From assembly GCF_900113715.1 (NCBI RefSeq), contig NZ_FOQK01000002.1, positions 124,001 through 188,000 on the forward strand: a DNA stretch of 64,000 nt, in the 5' to 3' direction. Below are positions 7,750 through 15,801 of the stretch, in pieces; positions within the stretch are counted from its first letter, which is position 1; each line of letters begins with the position of its first letter. The notes below the pieces were generated by a model. The model saw only the letters and a program-made list of their open reading frames with translations. It did not search any database and had not been told where the DNA came from. Position numbers and translations under genes: made by a program. This stretch comes from Pseudoselenomonas ruminantium (GTDB lineage: Bacteria > Bacillota > Negativicutes > Selenomonadales > Selenomonadaceae).

Positions 7750-8550
7750 ATGATAATTGATAGTCATGAACATTTGTTGCTGCCCGTGGAGCGTCAGCTG
7801 GCGAAAATGGACGAAGCGGGGATAGAACGGGCTGTGTTATTCGGTACGACGCCGCATCCGGAGCTGGCAAAGGATCTTATGGCGCTGGAGACGGAAATGG
7901 CGGCTTTGCAAAAGATATTGGCGGGGGATAATCCGCAGGCGTATTGCGAGCGGCTGCGGGAGAAAAATGCCGAAGTCAGCCGCATGGTGGCCAGGTATCC
8001 GGAGCGGTTTTGGGGCTTTGGCAATGTACCGCTGGGGTTGGAACTGACGCAGACAAAGGCTTGGCTGGAAGAGCAGATTACCGCGCTCGGTTTATGTGGT
8101 GTCGGAGAAATCGCCCCGGGGAATGAAACACAGATGCGGCAAATCGGAACAATCCTTCAAGCCATGCAGCGGACAAGGATTTATCCGCTATGGGTGCATA
8201 CGTTTGCGCCCGTGTCCCGTGACAGCCTGGCAATACTGATGGAGCTATGCCAACGTTACGAAAATATACCGGTAATCTTTGGTCATTTAGGGGGCACGCA
8301 TTGGCTGGAGGTCATAAAGTTTGCCAAGGGTCAGCCAAATGTCTATTTAGATTTATCGGCAGCATTTTCAACGCTGGCCGTGAAGATGGCACTTACGGAA
8401 CTGCCGCAGCGCTGCTTGTACAGTTCGGATGCTCCTTACGGGGAGCCGCTGCTGAGCCGTCAGCTCGTGGAGTATATGAGCCCGTCGTCGGCAATCGCCG
8501 CGGCCGTATTGGGAGAAAACACTCAACGCGTATTGAACTTAATAGGATAG
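7750..8550 (+). CDS. Amidohydrolase-2 family metal-dependent hydrolase
   Basis: 266-residue TIM-barrel hydrolase. The metal-binding His-x-His is near the N-terminus (IIDSHEHLLL), a further His in LWVHTFAP, another in PVIFGHLGGTHW and the conserved Asp in LYSSDAPYG near the C-terminus, the order expected of amidohydrolase-2 proteins. Substrate unknown. GGGGG precedes ATG 7750. The divergent HxlR regulator is a plausible controller. A terminator follows at 8571-8599. Confidence 0.82.
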   Translation: MIIDSHEHLLLPVERQLAKMDEAGIERAVLFGTTPHPELAKDLMALETEMAALQKILAGDNPQAYCERLREKNAEVSRMVARYPERFWGFGNVPLGLELTQTKAWLEEQITALGLCGVGEIAPGNETQMRQIGTILQAMQRTRIYPLWVHTFAPVSRDSLAILMELCQRYENIPVIFGHLGGTHWLEVIKFAKGQPNVYLDLSAAFSTLAVKMALTELPQRCLYSSDAPYGEPLLSRQLVEYMSPSSAIAAAVLGENTQRVLNLIG

Positions 8551-8570
8551 CCAGCTGCTGGCCAAACGGG

Positions 8571-8599
8571 AAAGCCTCACGGTAAGCGTGGGGCTTTTC
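8571..8599 (+). terminator. Rho-independent terminator after amidohydrolase
   Basis: AAAGCCTCACG, a short loop and CGTGGGGCTTTT form a stem with one mismatch and a trailing T-run, 20 bases after the amidohydrolase stop. Confidence 0.7.
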
Positions 8600-8687
8600 T
8601 TAATGAGACGCTAATGGGAGACTAGGTACGCTTTAAGTTATGTAAGGTATCATAAATGAAAATAAGCTGAAAAGAAGGGCGGGAAAG

Positions 8688-9257
8688 ATGGACAAGAAGA
8701 GGAAAAAGTGGTTGAGGAATATTGGTGTGATTATGCTGGTTCTTTATGAAGTACTTCCCGGAAATCTGCTTTGGCGGACCGAGGTCGAGATGACAGCAGC
8801 TGATGATTTTTATCTGTGTTATCCCGTAGAGGAGGAAATGACGGATGGGCGGACGCTGTCACTTTATTTGCCTGTGCAGCCAGCGCAACGGCAGCCTGCC
8901 GCCGTTGCGCCTTATGAGCGCTTGACTGCGTATAAGGCCATCGAAGGCGGTGGTGAGATACAGATTGTACATGGTGTATTAACGACAGAACAGACTAAGG
9001 TGCGTTTTGATTTGGCTGGATTTGGCCAAGTATTTCCGCAGGTAGCGGGAACTCTTGCCGTGCAGGGGGAGGGAACTCGACTGGTGGGCGGTACGCCGTT
9101 ACATATCCTTGAAGGCGTGGACAAAAATGAGCGCAAGGAATGTTTGGGCTATCAGGCGGGCCGGGATGTCTGGCTGTTTTATTTTCAATGTGCCGAGGAT
9201 GATGATATGGCTAAGGCTATGCTGGAAAGGGCTATTGAAAGCATAGCCATAAATTGA
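8688..9257 (+). CDS. Exported or membrane-anchored protein of unknown function
   Basis: 189-residue protein with a basic N-terminus (MDKKRKKWLRN) and one hydrophobic segment (IGVIMLVLYEVLPGNLL), so probably anchored with the rest outside the cytoplasm. The body is rich in beta-strand-like segments and ends DDDMAKAMLERAIESIAIN. It overlaps the next gene by 4 bases (ATGA) and the two proteins have the same length and a similar end (one ends RAIESIAIN, the other RSIESLRV), so they may be divergent duplicates working together. No family recognised. Confidence 0.6.
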   Translation: MDKKRKKWLRNIGVIMLVLYEVLPGNLLWRTEVEMTAADDFYLCYPVEEEMTDGRTLSLYLPVQPAQRQPAAVAPYERLTAYKAIEGGGEIQIVHGVLTTEQTKVRFDLAGFGQVFPQVAGTLAVQGEGTRLVGGTPLHILEGVDKNERKECLGYQAGRDVWLFYFQCAEDDDMAKAMLERAIESIAIN

Positions 9258-9826
9258 TGGGGAAGGTGAAACATACGCGTATATTTATTCTTGCTTGTTT
9301 GCTTTGGGGCATGGCTTGTCTCAAGTATGCTGTTTTTCCCGAGGTGTTCTGGCCATCGTCTTGTCTGGCCGTAAATGATACCAGTCAGATAGAGATGCAA
9401 GTACCGCGGGAACTGAAAGCACTTCCATGGGAAGATGAGGACTGTAAGGTTTGGCAAGCGAAATGCAATCGCTTTTTTGTCGATGCCCATTTGCAGCCAT
9501 GGGGCGATGAACCTGTTGAGCTGGTGGCTGACCCTACACCGCCGGAGCGCGTGTATAAGACGCTGGCACGCTATAAGGTCAAGGATGTGGTGCTGAAGGA
9601 AGCGGACTTGATGGCGATAGATGGCCGCCCGGTCTGGCGATATGAGTTTACAGGTCAAAAGGATGGCAAGGCCTATGAAATCGTGGCAGCTTCCTATCCC
9701 ATTGCGCATAACAGCTATATCGTGACGTATTTCTATCATGCTGGCAGTGAGGCGGCGCGGGATGACGTGCTGCGCAGTATCGAAAGCCTGCGGGTTACAG
9801 AGCGGCGGGAAAAGGGGGGGAACTAG
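9254..9826 (+). CDS. Exported or membrane-anchored protein of unknown function, partner of upstream gene
   Basis: 190-residue protein with a basic start and hydrophobic segment (IFILACLLWGMACLKYAVF), then a soluble domain ending ARDDVLRSIESLRV. The layout matches the upstream protein, with which it overlaps by 4 bases, and suggests the pair arose by duplication. The C-terminal strand-helix pattern (RYEFTGQKDGKAYE, ..YIVTYFYHAGSEA) resembles small periplasmic domains of the DcrB/PsbP-like type, but that is only an impression. Confidence 0.6.
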   Translation: MMGKVKHTRIFILACLLWGMACLKYAVFPEVFWPSSCLAVNDTSQIEMQVPRELKALPWEDEDCKVWQAKCNRFFVDAHLQPWGDEPVELVADPTPPERVYKTLARYKVKDVVLKEADLMAIDGRPVWRYEFTGQKDGKAYEIVAASYPIAHNSYIVTYFYHAGSEAARDDVLRSIESLRVTERREKGGN

Positions 9827-9998
9827 CAAGCAGAATTAATGAGAGTTTAATGGCAGGCTGGTTATTATCTAATTTACACGATTTATCATGAATTATGGAA
9901 ATTAGCTGAAAGCCTATGGCAGCTAGCGATAATTACCCGCGCAATCACTGTGGGAATTATGGATAAAAATTTTTATTTAGTCAAAGGAGACGTTGATT

Positions 9999-10361
9999 AT
10001 GGCAGTAGAAAATGTATGCAAGTTAGATGAAGAGGGATTCATGCAGAAATTCTTCAGCACCGAAGGGCGTTTGAACCGTTTTCGTTTTTTTATCCGCGGC
10101 TTCGGGTTCGGCCTGGTAAGCGAAGGCTTGATGTTTTTAGCGATGGACTATCTGTGGCTGGTGGTTTTACTGGGCATTATCGGGATGGTTCCACAGTTTA
10201 CGCTGGGAATCAGACGTGTGCATGATTTGGGTAAATCCGGCTGGTGGTATTTGCTTATCCTGGTGCCCTTTGTTAACTTTTTCTTTGCACTGTATATCTT
10301 GTTTAAGAAAGGTACTGAGGGAGAGAATGAATATGGCCCAGATCCACTGGCTGAACAGTAA
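9999..10361 (+). CDS. DUF805 family membrane protein
   Basis: 120-residue inner-membrane protein of the DUF805 family, seen in the start FFSTEGRLNRFRFFIRGFGF, the hallmark RRVHDLGKSGWWYLLILVP and the tail GTEGENEYGPDPL. Three or four transmembrane segments. ATG 9999 is chosen because AAAGGAGA lies 8 bases upstream; TTG 9993 is too close. Function unknown. It precedes membrane paralogue B by 12 bases, probably in one operon. Confidence 0.85.
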   Translation: MAVENVCKLDEEGFMQKFFSTEGRLNRFRFFIRGFGFGLVSEGLMFLAMDYLWLVVLLGIIGMVPQFTLGIRRVHDLGKSGWWYLLILVPFVNFFFALYILFKKGTEGENEYGPDPLAEQ

Positions 10362-10373
10362 GGAGTTTGCGGC

Positions 10374-11090
10374 GTGAATACTATGAGTGAACGAGACTGT
10401 GCTTCGGATGAATCTTGGTGTAACAGGTTTTGTTTGTTGCTGTTGGGCGTCGAGTTGGTAATCTTTTTGCGAGTCTGGGAATTTTTGTTGGGGGGCTGGG
10501 GCAATAATGGCGAATTATTGTTGTCGCTGGCTACCTTTTTACTCAGTGTGTCTTGGCTGGTTATGCTGCTTTACATCAATATCGCCAATAAGGTATTATT
10601 CTTTTTCTTTCGTATCTTGATCAGTGGTATCGTGAATTTGGTGGGATTCTATGCGATTTTTCATTTTCTGGGTGTTGCTGGTGCGGTGATTTGGGTGTTA
10701 GGAGCATTGCTTGTCAATCGTAGCCGGTTGAAAATCTTTTTTGCGTATCCTAACTATATTGGCTACGTAGTAGGAGGTTATGTGTTTTCGTTCATGGTTA
10801 ACTGGCTAATAGGTCTGTTAGGGACGGATCCGTATAGCTGGTGGATTGCCGTGGGCATTTTGCCATTCCTTCCGTCGTTTGTACTGCTGATTTGGTTGTG
10901 GAATCTGCTGACACAGGAAATACATCAGGGCAGAAGCTTTTTTGACGCGATGCGCATTTTAGAGTTGATGCCGATGACATTTGGTTATTTTCTGATTGGG
11001 GTACTTACGATCGTGCCCATCAAGCTGTTCTCGGGCGAGAGCCTATTTGGTGAGGAAGGCCATGATTATCTGGCCATGCCGCAGGAATAA
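10374..11090 (+). CDS. Uncharacterised multi-pass membrane protein (paralogue B)
   Basis: 238-residue paralogue of the protein at 6545-7261, sharing CxxSDxSWC-like N-terminal residues (ASDESWCNRF versus SSDVSWCKKW), similar transmembrane spacing and the near-identical tail GES LFGEEG.DYL.MPQ. GTG 10374 follows AAGGAG by 7 bases. It forms a unit with the DUF805 gene. The two paralogues flank a block of small-protein genes (6.5-11.1 kb), suggesting segmental duplication. Confidence 0.6.
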   Translation: MNTMSERDCASDESWCNRFCLLLLGVELVIFLRVWEFLLGGWGNNGELLLSLATFLLSVSWLVMLLYINIANKVLFFFFRILISGIVNLVGFYAIFHFLGVAGAVIWVLGALLVNRSRLKIFFAYPNYIGYVVGGYVFSFMVNWLIGLLGTDPYSWWIAVGILPFLPSFVLLIWLWNLLTQEIHQGRSFFDAMRILELMPMTFGYFLIGVLTIVPIKLFSGESLFGEEGHDYLAMPQE

Positions 11091-11100
11091 TACAGGACGG

Positions 11101-11150
11101 AAAACAAAGAAGACTGACCGGTCAATTGACTGGTCAGTCTTCTTTGTTTT
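11101..11150. terminator. Bidirectional terminator with 19-bp perfect arms, TTGACNNGTCAA type
   Basis: Arms 11101-11119 and 11132-11150 are perfectly complementary, ending in an A-run on one side and T-run on the other, so the structure can terminate both the plus-strand membrane gene and the convergent LRAT gene. Inside are CTGACCGGTCAA (11114-11125) and TTGACTGGTCAG (11126-11137). It overlaps the last codons of the LRAT gene. Confidence 0.8.
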
Positions 11151-11589
11151 GGGGCAGGGGCGGCATGAGCATCTGCAAGCATTCGAGCAGGTAGTCGGTC
11201 TGGGCGGACTGGGCGATACCGGTCTTGCACCATAGGGCAAAATGCTCGCAGTTGTTGAGCAGCAGGCTATAGCCGTGCTCGCCGAGTTTGCTGCGGGCAC
11301 GCGTGACGGTTTCCTGCGGCGAGAAAAGTTCGACATCGCCGCCTGCCAGACGATGTACCAGCCAGTCGAATAGTGCAGTTCCTGCTGGGGTCGTAGCGTT
11401 CAGCACATAGATGGTGTCGCTGCTGCCCTTGAATTCAGCGAGCGTAGTCTCGGCAATGATGCCATCGCTGAGCAGCGGATTCCGTTCCTTGTGATAGTGG
11501 ATGACCTGCGCATCGCCGGTGTAGATGCCGAAGTGCCGGTAGCCGGTACGTTTGACGTAGACGATGTCGCCGCTGTGGATGATAGCCAT
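11134..11589 (-). CDS. LRAT/NlpC-P60-superfamily (NC domain) protein
   Basis: 151-residue protein of the lecithin-retinol acyltransferase-like group of the NlpC/P60 superfamily. The catalytic His lies in RHFGIYTG, with the IHYHKE element after it, and the nucleophile in LLLNNCEHFALWCKTG. Bacterial members are thought to act on acyl or amide bonds of lipids or peptides; substrate here unknown. A GGAGCT site precedes ATG 11589. Its C-terminal NKED is encoded by the terminator repeat shared with the convergent gene. Confidence 0.82.
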   Translation of the reverse strand: MAIIHSGDIVYVKRTGYRHFGIYTGDAQVIHYHKERNPLLSDGIIAETTLAEFKGSSDTIYVLNATTPAGTALFDWLVHRLAGGDVELFSPQETVTRARSKLGEHGYSLLLNNCEHFALWCKTGIAQSAQTDYLLECLQMLMPPLPQNKED

Positions 11590-11670
11590 AGGATAGTTGC
11601 AGCTCCTTTCTTATGGGTGAAGATTTCCAAGGGTATATAGACTTTATTCGACAGCTGAACAGAATATCCT

Positions 11671-11733
11671 TTGACAAAAATTAGTACCTGGTATAAAATT
11701 GATAGCAGGTACTAAATTAGTACCAGGTGCCAA
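11671..11733 (+). promoter_or_regulatory. Promoter with two FapR-like operators before acyl-CoA synthetase
   Basis: TTGACA (11671-11676) and TAAAAT (11694-11699) are 17 bases apart. TTAGTACCTGGTATAAA (11681-11697) fills the spacer and -10, and TTAGTACCAGGTGCCAA (11717-11733) lies downstream; GGTACTAA at 11708-11715 is an extra half-site. These resemble the FapR box as I remember it, a TTAGTACC-GGTACTAA palindrome. FapR is the malonyl-CoA-responsive repressor of lipid synthesis genes. Confidence 0.55.
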
Positions 11734-11762
11734 TTTTTGTTTAAGAAGAAAAGAGTGATAAC

Positions 11763-13253
11763 ATGCTTATCCATGATTTGATTTATCAAGGGGCGCCAAA
11801 TGATTTGGCCATTGTCGATCATGAGCGCCGGTTTACGTACCGTGAGCTCCAGGCTGCCGTGAAAGCCAGCCGCGACCGTCTTCATGCTGCGGGTGTCCAT
11901 CAGGGTGACCGTGTTGGCATCTTTACGCGCAACAGTGCGGAGTTCATCTTTGCCTATATGGGCATCACTTCGTTAGGGGCAATCACCGTGCCGCTGAATT
12001 TCCAGCTCAGCAGCCGTGAGATCGCTTATATCATCAAAGATGCCGGTATCCAGATGCTCTTGACGTATCAGCCACTGAACCTTGTGGATGCGCTCGCACA
12101 GCTGCGCTGCCAGCTCAAGGTGGTGCAGGTTGATATCCGCACGATCGGCAAGCCGCAGGCGGGGCTGGCGGAGGCACCGGAGCTGTCGGAGTACTTCAGT
12201 GCCGACAATCCGTGCCAGATCATCTATACATCGGGAACGACGGGCAATCCTAAGGGGGCAGTGCTTTCCCATCATAACATCGTATTCAATACCAAGCAGT
12301 TCAGCTATATGGGCTGCAAGCCGGGGCATAAGGCGCTTTGCGTGTTGCCGATGTATCATTGCTATGGCCTTACCTGTGCGGTGTTCTATACTTTGAGCGT
12401 CGGGGCGGCCATCGTGATCCTCGATTCCTTCACGCCGCGGACGACCCTCAGCACGATCCGTGAGGAGGGCGTTACGGACCTCTACATCGTGCCATCTATC
12501 TGCAGCCTGCTGACAAAGCTCGGCACGCTGGAGGATATGAAGTCGGTGCGGCTCGTGGTCAGTGCTGGTACGACGCTGCCACTGAAGATCCAGCAGGACT
12601 TCACGGCGAAGTTCGGCCTTGAGATCTGTGAGGCTTATGGCCTTTCGGAGACGGCACCGATCGTCACGATGACGCCATTGGGCAAGGCCAAGGCAGGTTC
12701 CTGCGGGCCGGTGGTTCCGGGGACACAGTGGAAACTCATCGATGATGAGGGGGCGGAGGTTCCGCGCGGCGAGCTGGGCGAGCTTATCGTCAAAGGCGAT
12801 AATGTGATGCTTGGCTATTGGAATCTTCCCGATGTGACGCATGATGCCATGCGCGGTGGCTGGTTCCATACGGGCGATGTGGCCAGAGCCGACGAAGATG
12901 GCTATATCTATATTGTCGACCGCATCAAGGATATGATTATCAGCATGGGCGAAAATGTCTATCCGCGCGAGGTCGAGGAGCTTATCTACCAGTTCCCCGG
13001 GATTCATGAGGTGGCTGTCATTGGCATTGAGGATAAGCTCCGCGGTCAGGTCGGTGCCTGCTTCTACAGTGTCCATCAAGGAGCAGAGGTCAATATCCGT
13101 GAGCTCAAGCAATTCCTGCAGAACAATCTGGCCCTCTATAAGATACCCCGCGAGTTCCATATCATGGATAAACTGCCGCGGACAACGACGGGCAAGATTG
13201 CCAAGAAGAAGATCTGGGCGGAATTCCAGGCTGGAATCAGCAATAGCCGTTGA
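11763..13253 (+). CDS. Acyl-CoA synthetase (AMP-forming)
   Basis: 496-residue ANL-superfamily ligase that activates a carboxylic acid, probably a fatty acid, to acyl-AMP and then acyl-CoA. The motifs are in order: P-loop IIYTSGTTGNPKGA about residue 152, the CEAYGLSETAP motif near 295, GWFHTGDVA near 370, the hinge DRIKDMII near 390, and the C-terminal lysine in LPRTTTGKIAKK. Substrate cannot be read from sequence. The FapR-like operators upstream suggest regulation with membrane lipid synthesis. Confidence 0.9.
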   Translation: MLIHDLIYQGAPNDLAIVDHERRFTYRELQAAVKASRDRLHAAGVHQGDRVGIFTRNSAEFIFAYMGITSLGAITVPLNFQLSSREIAYIIKDAGIQMLLTYQPLNLVDALAQLRCQLKVVQVDIRTIGKPQAGLAEAPELSEYFSADNPCQIIYTSGTTGNPKGAVLSHHNIVFNTKQFSYMGCKPGHKALCVLPMYHCYGLTCAVFYTLSVGAAIVILDSFTPRTTLSTIREEGVTDLYIVPSICSLLTKLGTLEDMKSVRLVVSAGTTLPLKIQQDFTAKFGLEICEAYGLSETAPIVTMTPLGKAKAGSCGPVVPGTQWKLIDDEGAEVPRGELGELIVKGDNVMLGYWNLPDVTHDAMRGGWFHTGDVARADEDGYIYIVDRIKDMIISMGENVYPREVEELIYQFPGIHEVAVIGIEDKLRGQVGACFYSVHQGAEVNIRELKQFLQNNLALYKIPREFHIMDKLPRTTTGKIAKKKIWAEFQAGISNSR

Positions 13254-13324
13254 TAGCTCTGCGCATATAAAAGAGAGCACATCTGATGATATGCCCTCTG
13301 TCTATGTTTTAGCCTATATCGCTA

Positions 13325-13555
13325 TTATTTACCAACACAAGCGCTTGCGTTTTGCGTTTCAAATACATTTGCTGCCATAGTAATTTTATGACCACCACCG
13401 ATAGGGAGTTTCATTTGTGTTTCATCTACATTTGCTGCCATAGAATTTGCATCATGTTTGCGAGGGCGAGGACGAGGGCGAGGATAAGGCATAATTCCCC
13501 CAGATACCTTGTCCATTTCCATAGCTTCCATCTTATTCATGAATTTCTTATCCAT
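13325..13555 (-). CDS. Double-glycine-leader peptide with tandem-repeat core (candidate RiPP or bacteriocin precursor)
   Basis: 76-residue peptide. The leader MDKKFMNKMEAMEMDKVSGG ends in a Gly-Gly of the kind cut by peptidase-containing ABC exporters. The remainder begins IMPYPRPRPRPRKHD and then holds two repeats, SMAANVDETQ and TMAANVFETQ, encoded by 30-bp direct DNA repeats (13351-13380 and 13414-13443). It ends with a single Cys (ASACVGK). GGAGG lies 7 bases before the start. No maturase or exporter is in the window. A precursor of a modified or secreted peptide is the best reading; function unproven. Confidence 0.6.
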   Translation of the reverse strand: MDKKFMNKMEAMEMDKVSGGIMPYPRPRPRPRKHDANSMAANVDETQMKLPIGGGHKITMAANVFETQNASACVGK

Positions 13556-13766
13556 TTTATATTCCTCCTTACATTGTTACGTGTTGTTATCTTACTTGTT
13601 GTCCTTGCTGTGGCCTAAGTCAACTCTATTTGAAACACACCCAGAGCGGGCAATTCTTGGGCGGAATCGTTGTCGGCATCGTGAGCGTCTTAAAAAAGTT
13701 TTTTATTACCTTAAACATTTTATTTCCCCCTCACATCTTTGTGTATTGTTATCTTGCTTTCTGTTC
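13556..13766 (-). repeat. Duplicated leader sequences of two peptide genes
   Basis: The roughly 48 bases before each minus-strand peptide gene (13556-13605 and 13719-13766) are related. Read on the minus strand both contain AAGATAACAA, an ATGT box and AGGRGGAA just before ATAAAATG. This indicates duplication of a promoter/5' UTR together with a peptide gene that later diverged. Confidence 0.6.
13626..13718 (-). CDS. 30-residue peptide, possible signalling or modified peptide
   Basis: A short open frame from ATG 13718 to TAG 13626, with a strong GAGGGGGA site 6 bases upstream. The product starts MFKVIKNFFKTLTMPTTIPP and ends KNCPLWVCFK, a basic amphipathic start and a two-Cys end (CPLWVC). 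It lies directly upstream of, and in the same direction as, the double-glycine peptide gene and shares its leader sequence, which is the main reason to believe it is real. Role unknown: a pheromone-like or processed peptide is possible. Confidence 0.4.
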   Translation of the reverse strand: MFKVIKNFFKTLTMPTTIPPKNCPLWVCFK

Positions 13767-13902
13767 TTTATATCCCCAAGCGGGGAAAGTGTTTAGGGCG
13801 ATAGAAAAAACTCAACGAAGCACAACCGATAGGGGTTAAGTATTCCTGCGGTTATCCGATATATAGGCAGAAGAGTGTCTTTTTGCGGTTAGGAGGAATT
13901 CG

Positions 13903-14301
13903 ATGGAAATCCAGGCAACGAAAACGGTGCTGTGGAATCAAGGGGCAGCAGCGTCCGCAGCAGCAACGACGGACAAGACGCCGGCAGCCAAGTCAGCGTT
14001 TGCGAAAATGCTCAGACAGCTGGAGACTGGCGGTGGCGTCCGCGAGGATGGTGCCGGTGACAGTGGCGAGGAAACCACAACGATTACGCAGGTCATGTCC
14101 GATGGATCAGTGCTCATCACGGTTTATGAGGGGGATCGCATCGTCTCGCAGAGTAAGACGCATGCGGCGCATCCTGAGGATAATCCGACGATACTGAGTA
14201 CGCAGGTGGACAAATCGGGTAAAATAGGAACTGACGAAAACGAGAAACTTGCCAGTGCGGAAACAGCAGCGTCGATGCTCGATTTGTTGCAATCCCGTTG
14301 A
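13903..14301 (+). CDS. Hypothetical protein, 132 residues
   Basis: Unrecognised soluble protein. GGAGG lies 7 bases before ATG 13903. It starts with an Ala/Thr/Lys-rich low-complexity part (residues 1-35), then MLRQLETGGGVRED, a strand-rich middle ITQVMSDGSVLITVYEGDRI and an acidic tail ending AETAASMLDLLQSR. The layout recalls small proteins encoded near flagellar genes, but no flagellar genes are present, so I assign no function. A clear terminator follows. Confidence 0.6.
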   Translation: MEIQATKTVLWNQGAAASAAATTDKTPAAKSAFAKMLRQLETGGGVREDGAGDSGEETTTITQVMSDGSVLITVYEGDRIVSQSKTHAAHPEDNPTILSTQVDKSGKIGTDENEKLASAETAASMLDLLQSR

Positions 14302-14310
14302 CAGGAATGA

Positions 14311-14347
14311 GGAGCCTGACCAGGCGATAGGCTGGTCAGGCTTTTTT
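14311..14347 (+). terminator. Rho-independent terminator
   Basis: GAGCCTGACCAG, an 8-base loop and CTGGTCAGGC followed by a run of Ts, directly after the 132-residue hypothetical gene. The stem again carries a TGACC/GGTCA core related to the dispersed palindrome. Confidence 0.85.
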
Positions 14348-14476
14348 AGTGATTTTAAAACAGACAGATTACCGGTCGGTTTGCCTGTAAATTGGTCTGT
14401 TTTTGCGTTACTATAACAAATATGCTAAAATATATATAAAAATATTTTGTTATTGCATAAAAGAAAGGATGACCGG

Positions 14477-15793
14477 ATGAAATTCAGTAAGGAATCTATA
14501 TCAATTGCTATGGCCTATGTAGGGGTATTGGTAGGCGCGGGCTTGTCCTCGGGGCAGGATTTGCTGCAGTATTTTTTGAGTTTTGGTGAGATCGGCCTGG
14601 CTGGCGTTGCCGTGCTGGGCATTTTGAATATAATCTTTGGGCGCATCATCGTGACGCTCGGTTCTCATTATCAGTCAAGCAACCATCAGGAAGTCTTGGA
14701 ACAGATTGCGCATCCCATCATCCAGCGCATCATCGATGTCACGCTGGTCGTGTCCTGCTTTGTCGTCGGCTTTGTCATGGTTGCTGGTGCCGGAGCTAAT
14801 CTGCAGCAGCAGTTTGGCCTGCCAAGCTGGCTCGGCGCTTTGGTGTGCTCGCTGCTGGTCTGCGTGATTGCGTTCCTTGATTTTGACAAGATTACGCGGG
14901 TGCTCGGTGTGTTTACGCCCATCATTGTCGTCATGATCTTACTGGTGACAGGTTATACGTTTTGGGGCAAGTCGTATGACTTTGCCATGCTCGATGCGGT
15001 GTCGAAATCGCTGCGGCCGGCGATGCCCAATGTCTATCTGGCCGTCATCAATTACTTTGCGCTCTGCGTGATGAATGGTGTTTCGATGGCTTTTGTACTC
15101 GGCGGCTCGGTCGTGCGCATCAGTGATGCCGAAAAGGGCGGCGCGCTAGGCGGCGCGATTATCGGAGTGATTGTCGGCAGTGCTTCGATGGCGCTGTTTG
15201 CCAATCTCGACAAGGTCAAAGATGCGGAGATTCCGATGCTGACGCTCGTGAATCAGATCCATCCGGCCTTTGCCGTCATCTATGCGGTAGTGATATTCGC
15301 GCTGATCTTCAATACGGCATTCAGCCTCTACTATGCGACGGCGCGGCGTTTCGCGGGCAGTGATATCGGCAAGATGCGCAAGATTCTCATTGGCATTGTT
15401 GCGCTTGGTTATGTTTGCAGTTTTGGTGGTTTTTCCCAGCTGGTTTCGTGGATGTATCCATTGCTTGGCTATATGGGCATCTTGCTGCTGGTTGTCCTGG
15501 CGGTGGCCTGGGTAGAAGAACGGGAGAACATCATTCGCGAAAAATTCCTGCGGCGCAAGATGATGCGGCTGTTGTTCCGCAAATATGACGATGAGGCCGA
15601 ATTCAATGCCGGCCATAAGAAAGCCTTCAAGAAGCTCGGGGAAATGTCGGCGGCCGATACGGAGGAGCTGACAAGAGACATCAAGAGCTATGTCGAAGAT
15701 GTCGTGGAGAACACAGACGATTTACAGGCCTATGCCAAGGAGAACCTGTCGATGGAGGGGGCGCCCCCTAAAGACGGACAAGAAAAGAAATAA
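14477..15793 (+). CDS. YkvI family membrane protein
   Basis: 438-residue membrane protein of the YkvI group (amino acid-polyamine-organocation superfamily fold), with the opening IAMAYVGVLVGAGLSSGQDL, where the Gly-rich break in the first helix is typical of sodium-coupled carriers, and about ten further helices. A charged cytosolic tail of about 90 residues follows the last helix (from about 350), longer than I would expect. ATG 14477 is preceded by GAAAGGA; the frame extends further up without a site. Substrate unknown. Confidence 0.75.
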   Translation: MKFSKESISIAMAYVGVLVGAGLSSGQDLLQYFLSFGEIGLAGVAVLGILNIIFGRIIVTLGSHYQSSNHQEVLEQIAHPIIQRIIDVTLVVSCFVVGFVMVAGAGANLQQQFGLPSWLGALVCSLLVCVIAFLDFDKITRVLGVFTPIIVVMILLVTGYTFWGKSYDFAMLDAVSKSLRPAMPNVYLAVINYFALCVMNGVSMAFVLGGSVVRISDAEKGGALGGAIIGVIVGSASMALFANLDKVKDAEIPMLTLVNQIHPAFAVIYAVVIFALIFNTAFSLYYATARRFAGSDIGKMRKILIGIVALGYVCSFGGFSQLVSWMYPLLGYMGILLLVVLAVAWVEERENIIREKFLRRKMMRLLFRKYDDEAEFNAGHKKAFKKLGEMSAADTEELTRDIKSYVEDVVENTDDLQAYAKENLSMEGAPPKDGQEKK

Positions 15794-15801
15794 CGGATTG
15801 G

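Noticed and set aside
13630-13839. Plus-strand frame with FLGGIVVGIVSVLKKFF, bacteriocin-like
   Set aside because: No ribosome site, and the opposite strand has a better-supported peptide gene with a duplicated leader.
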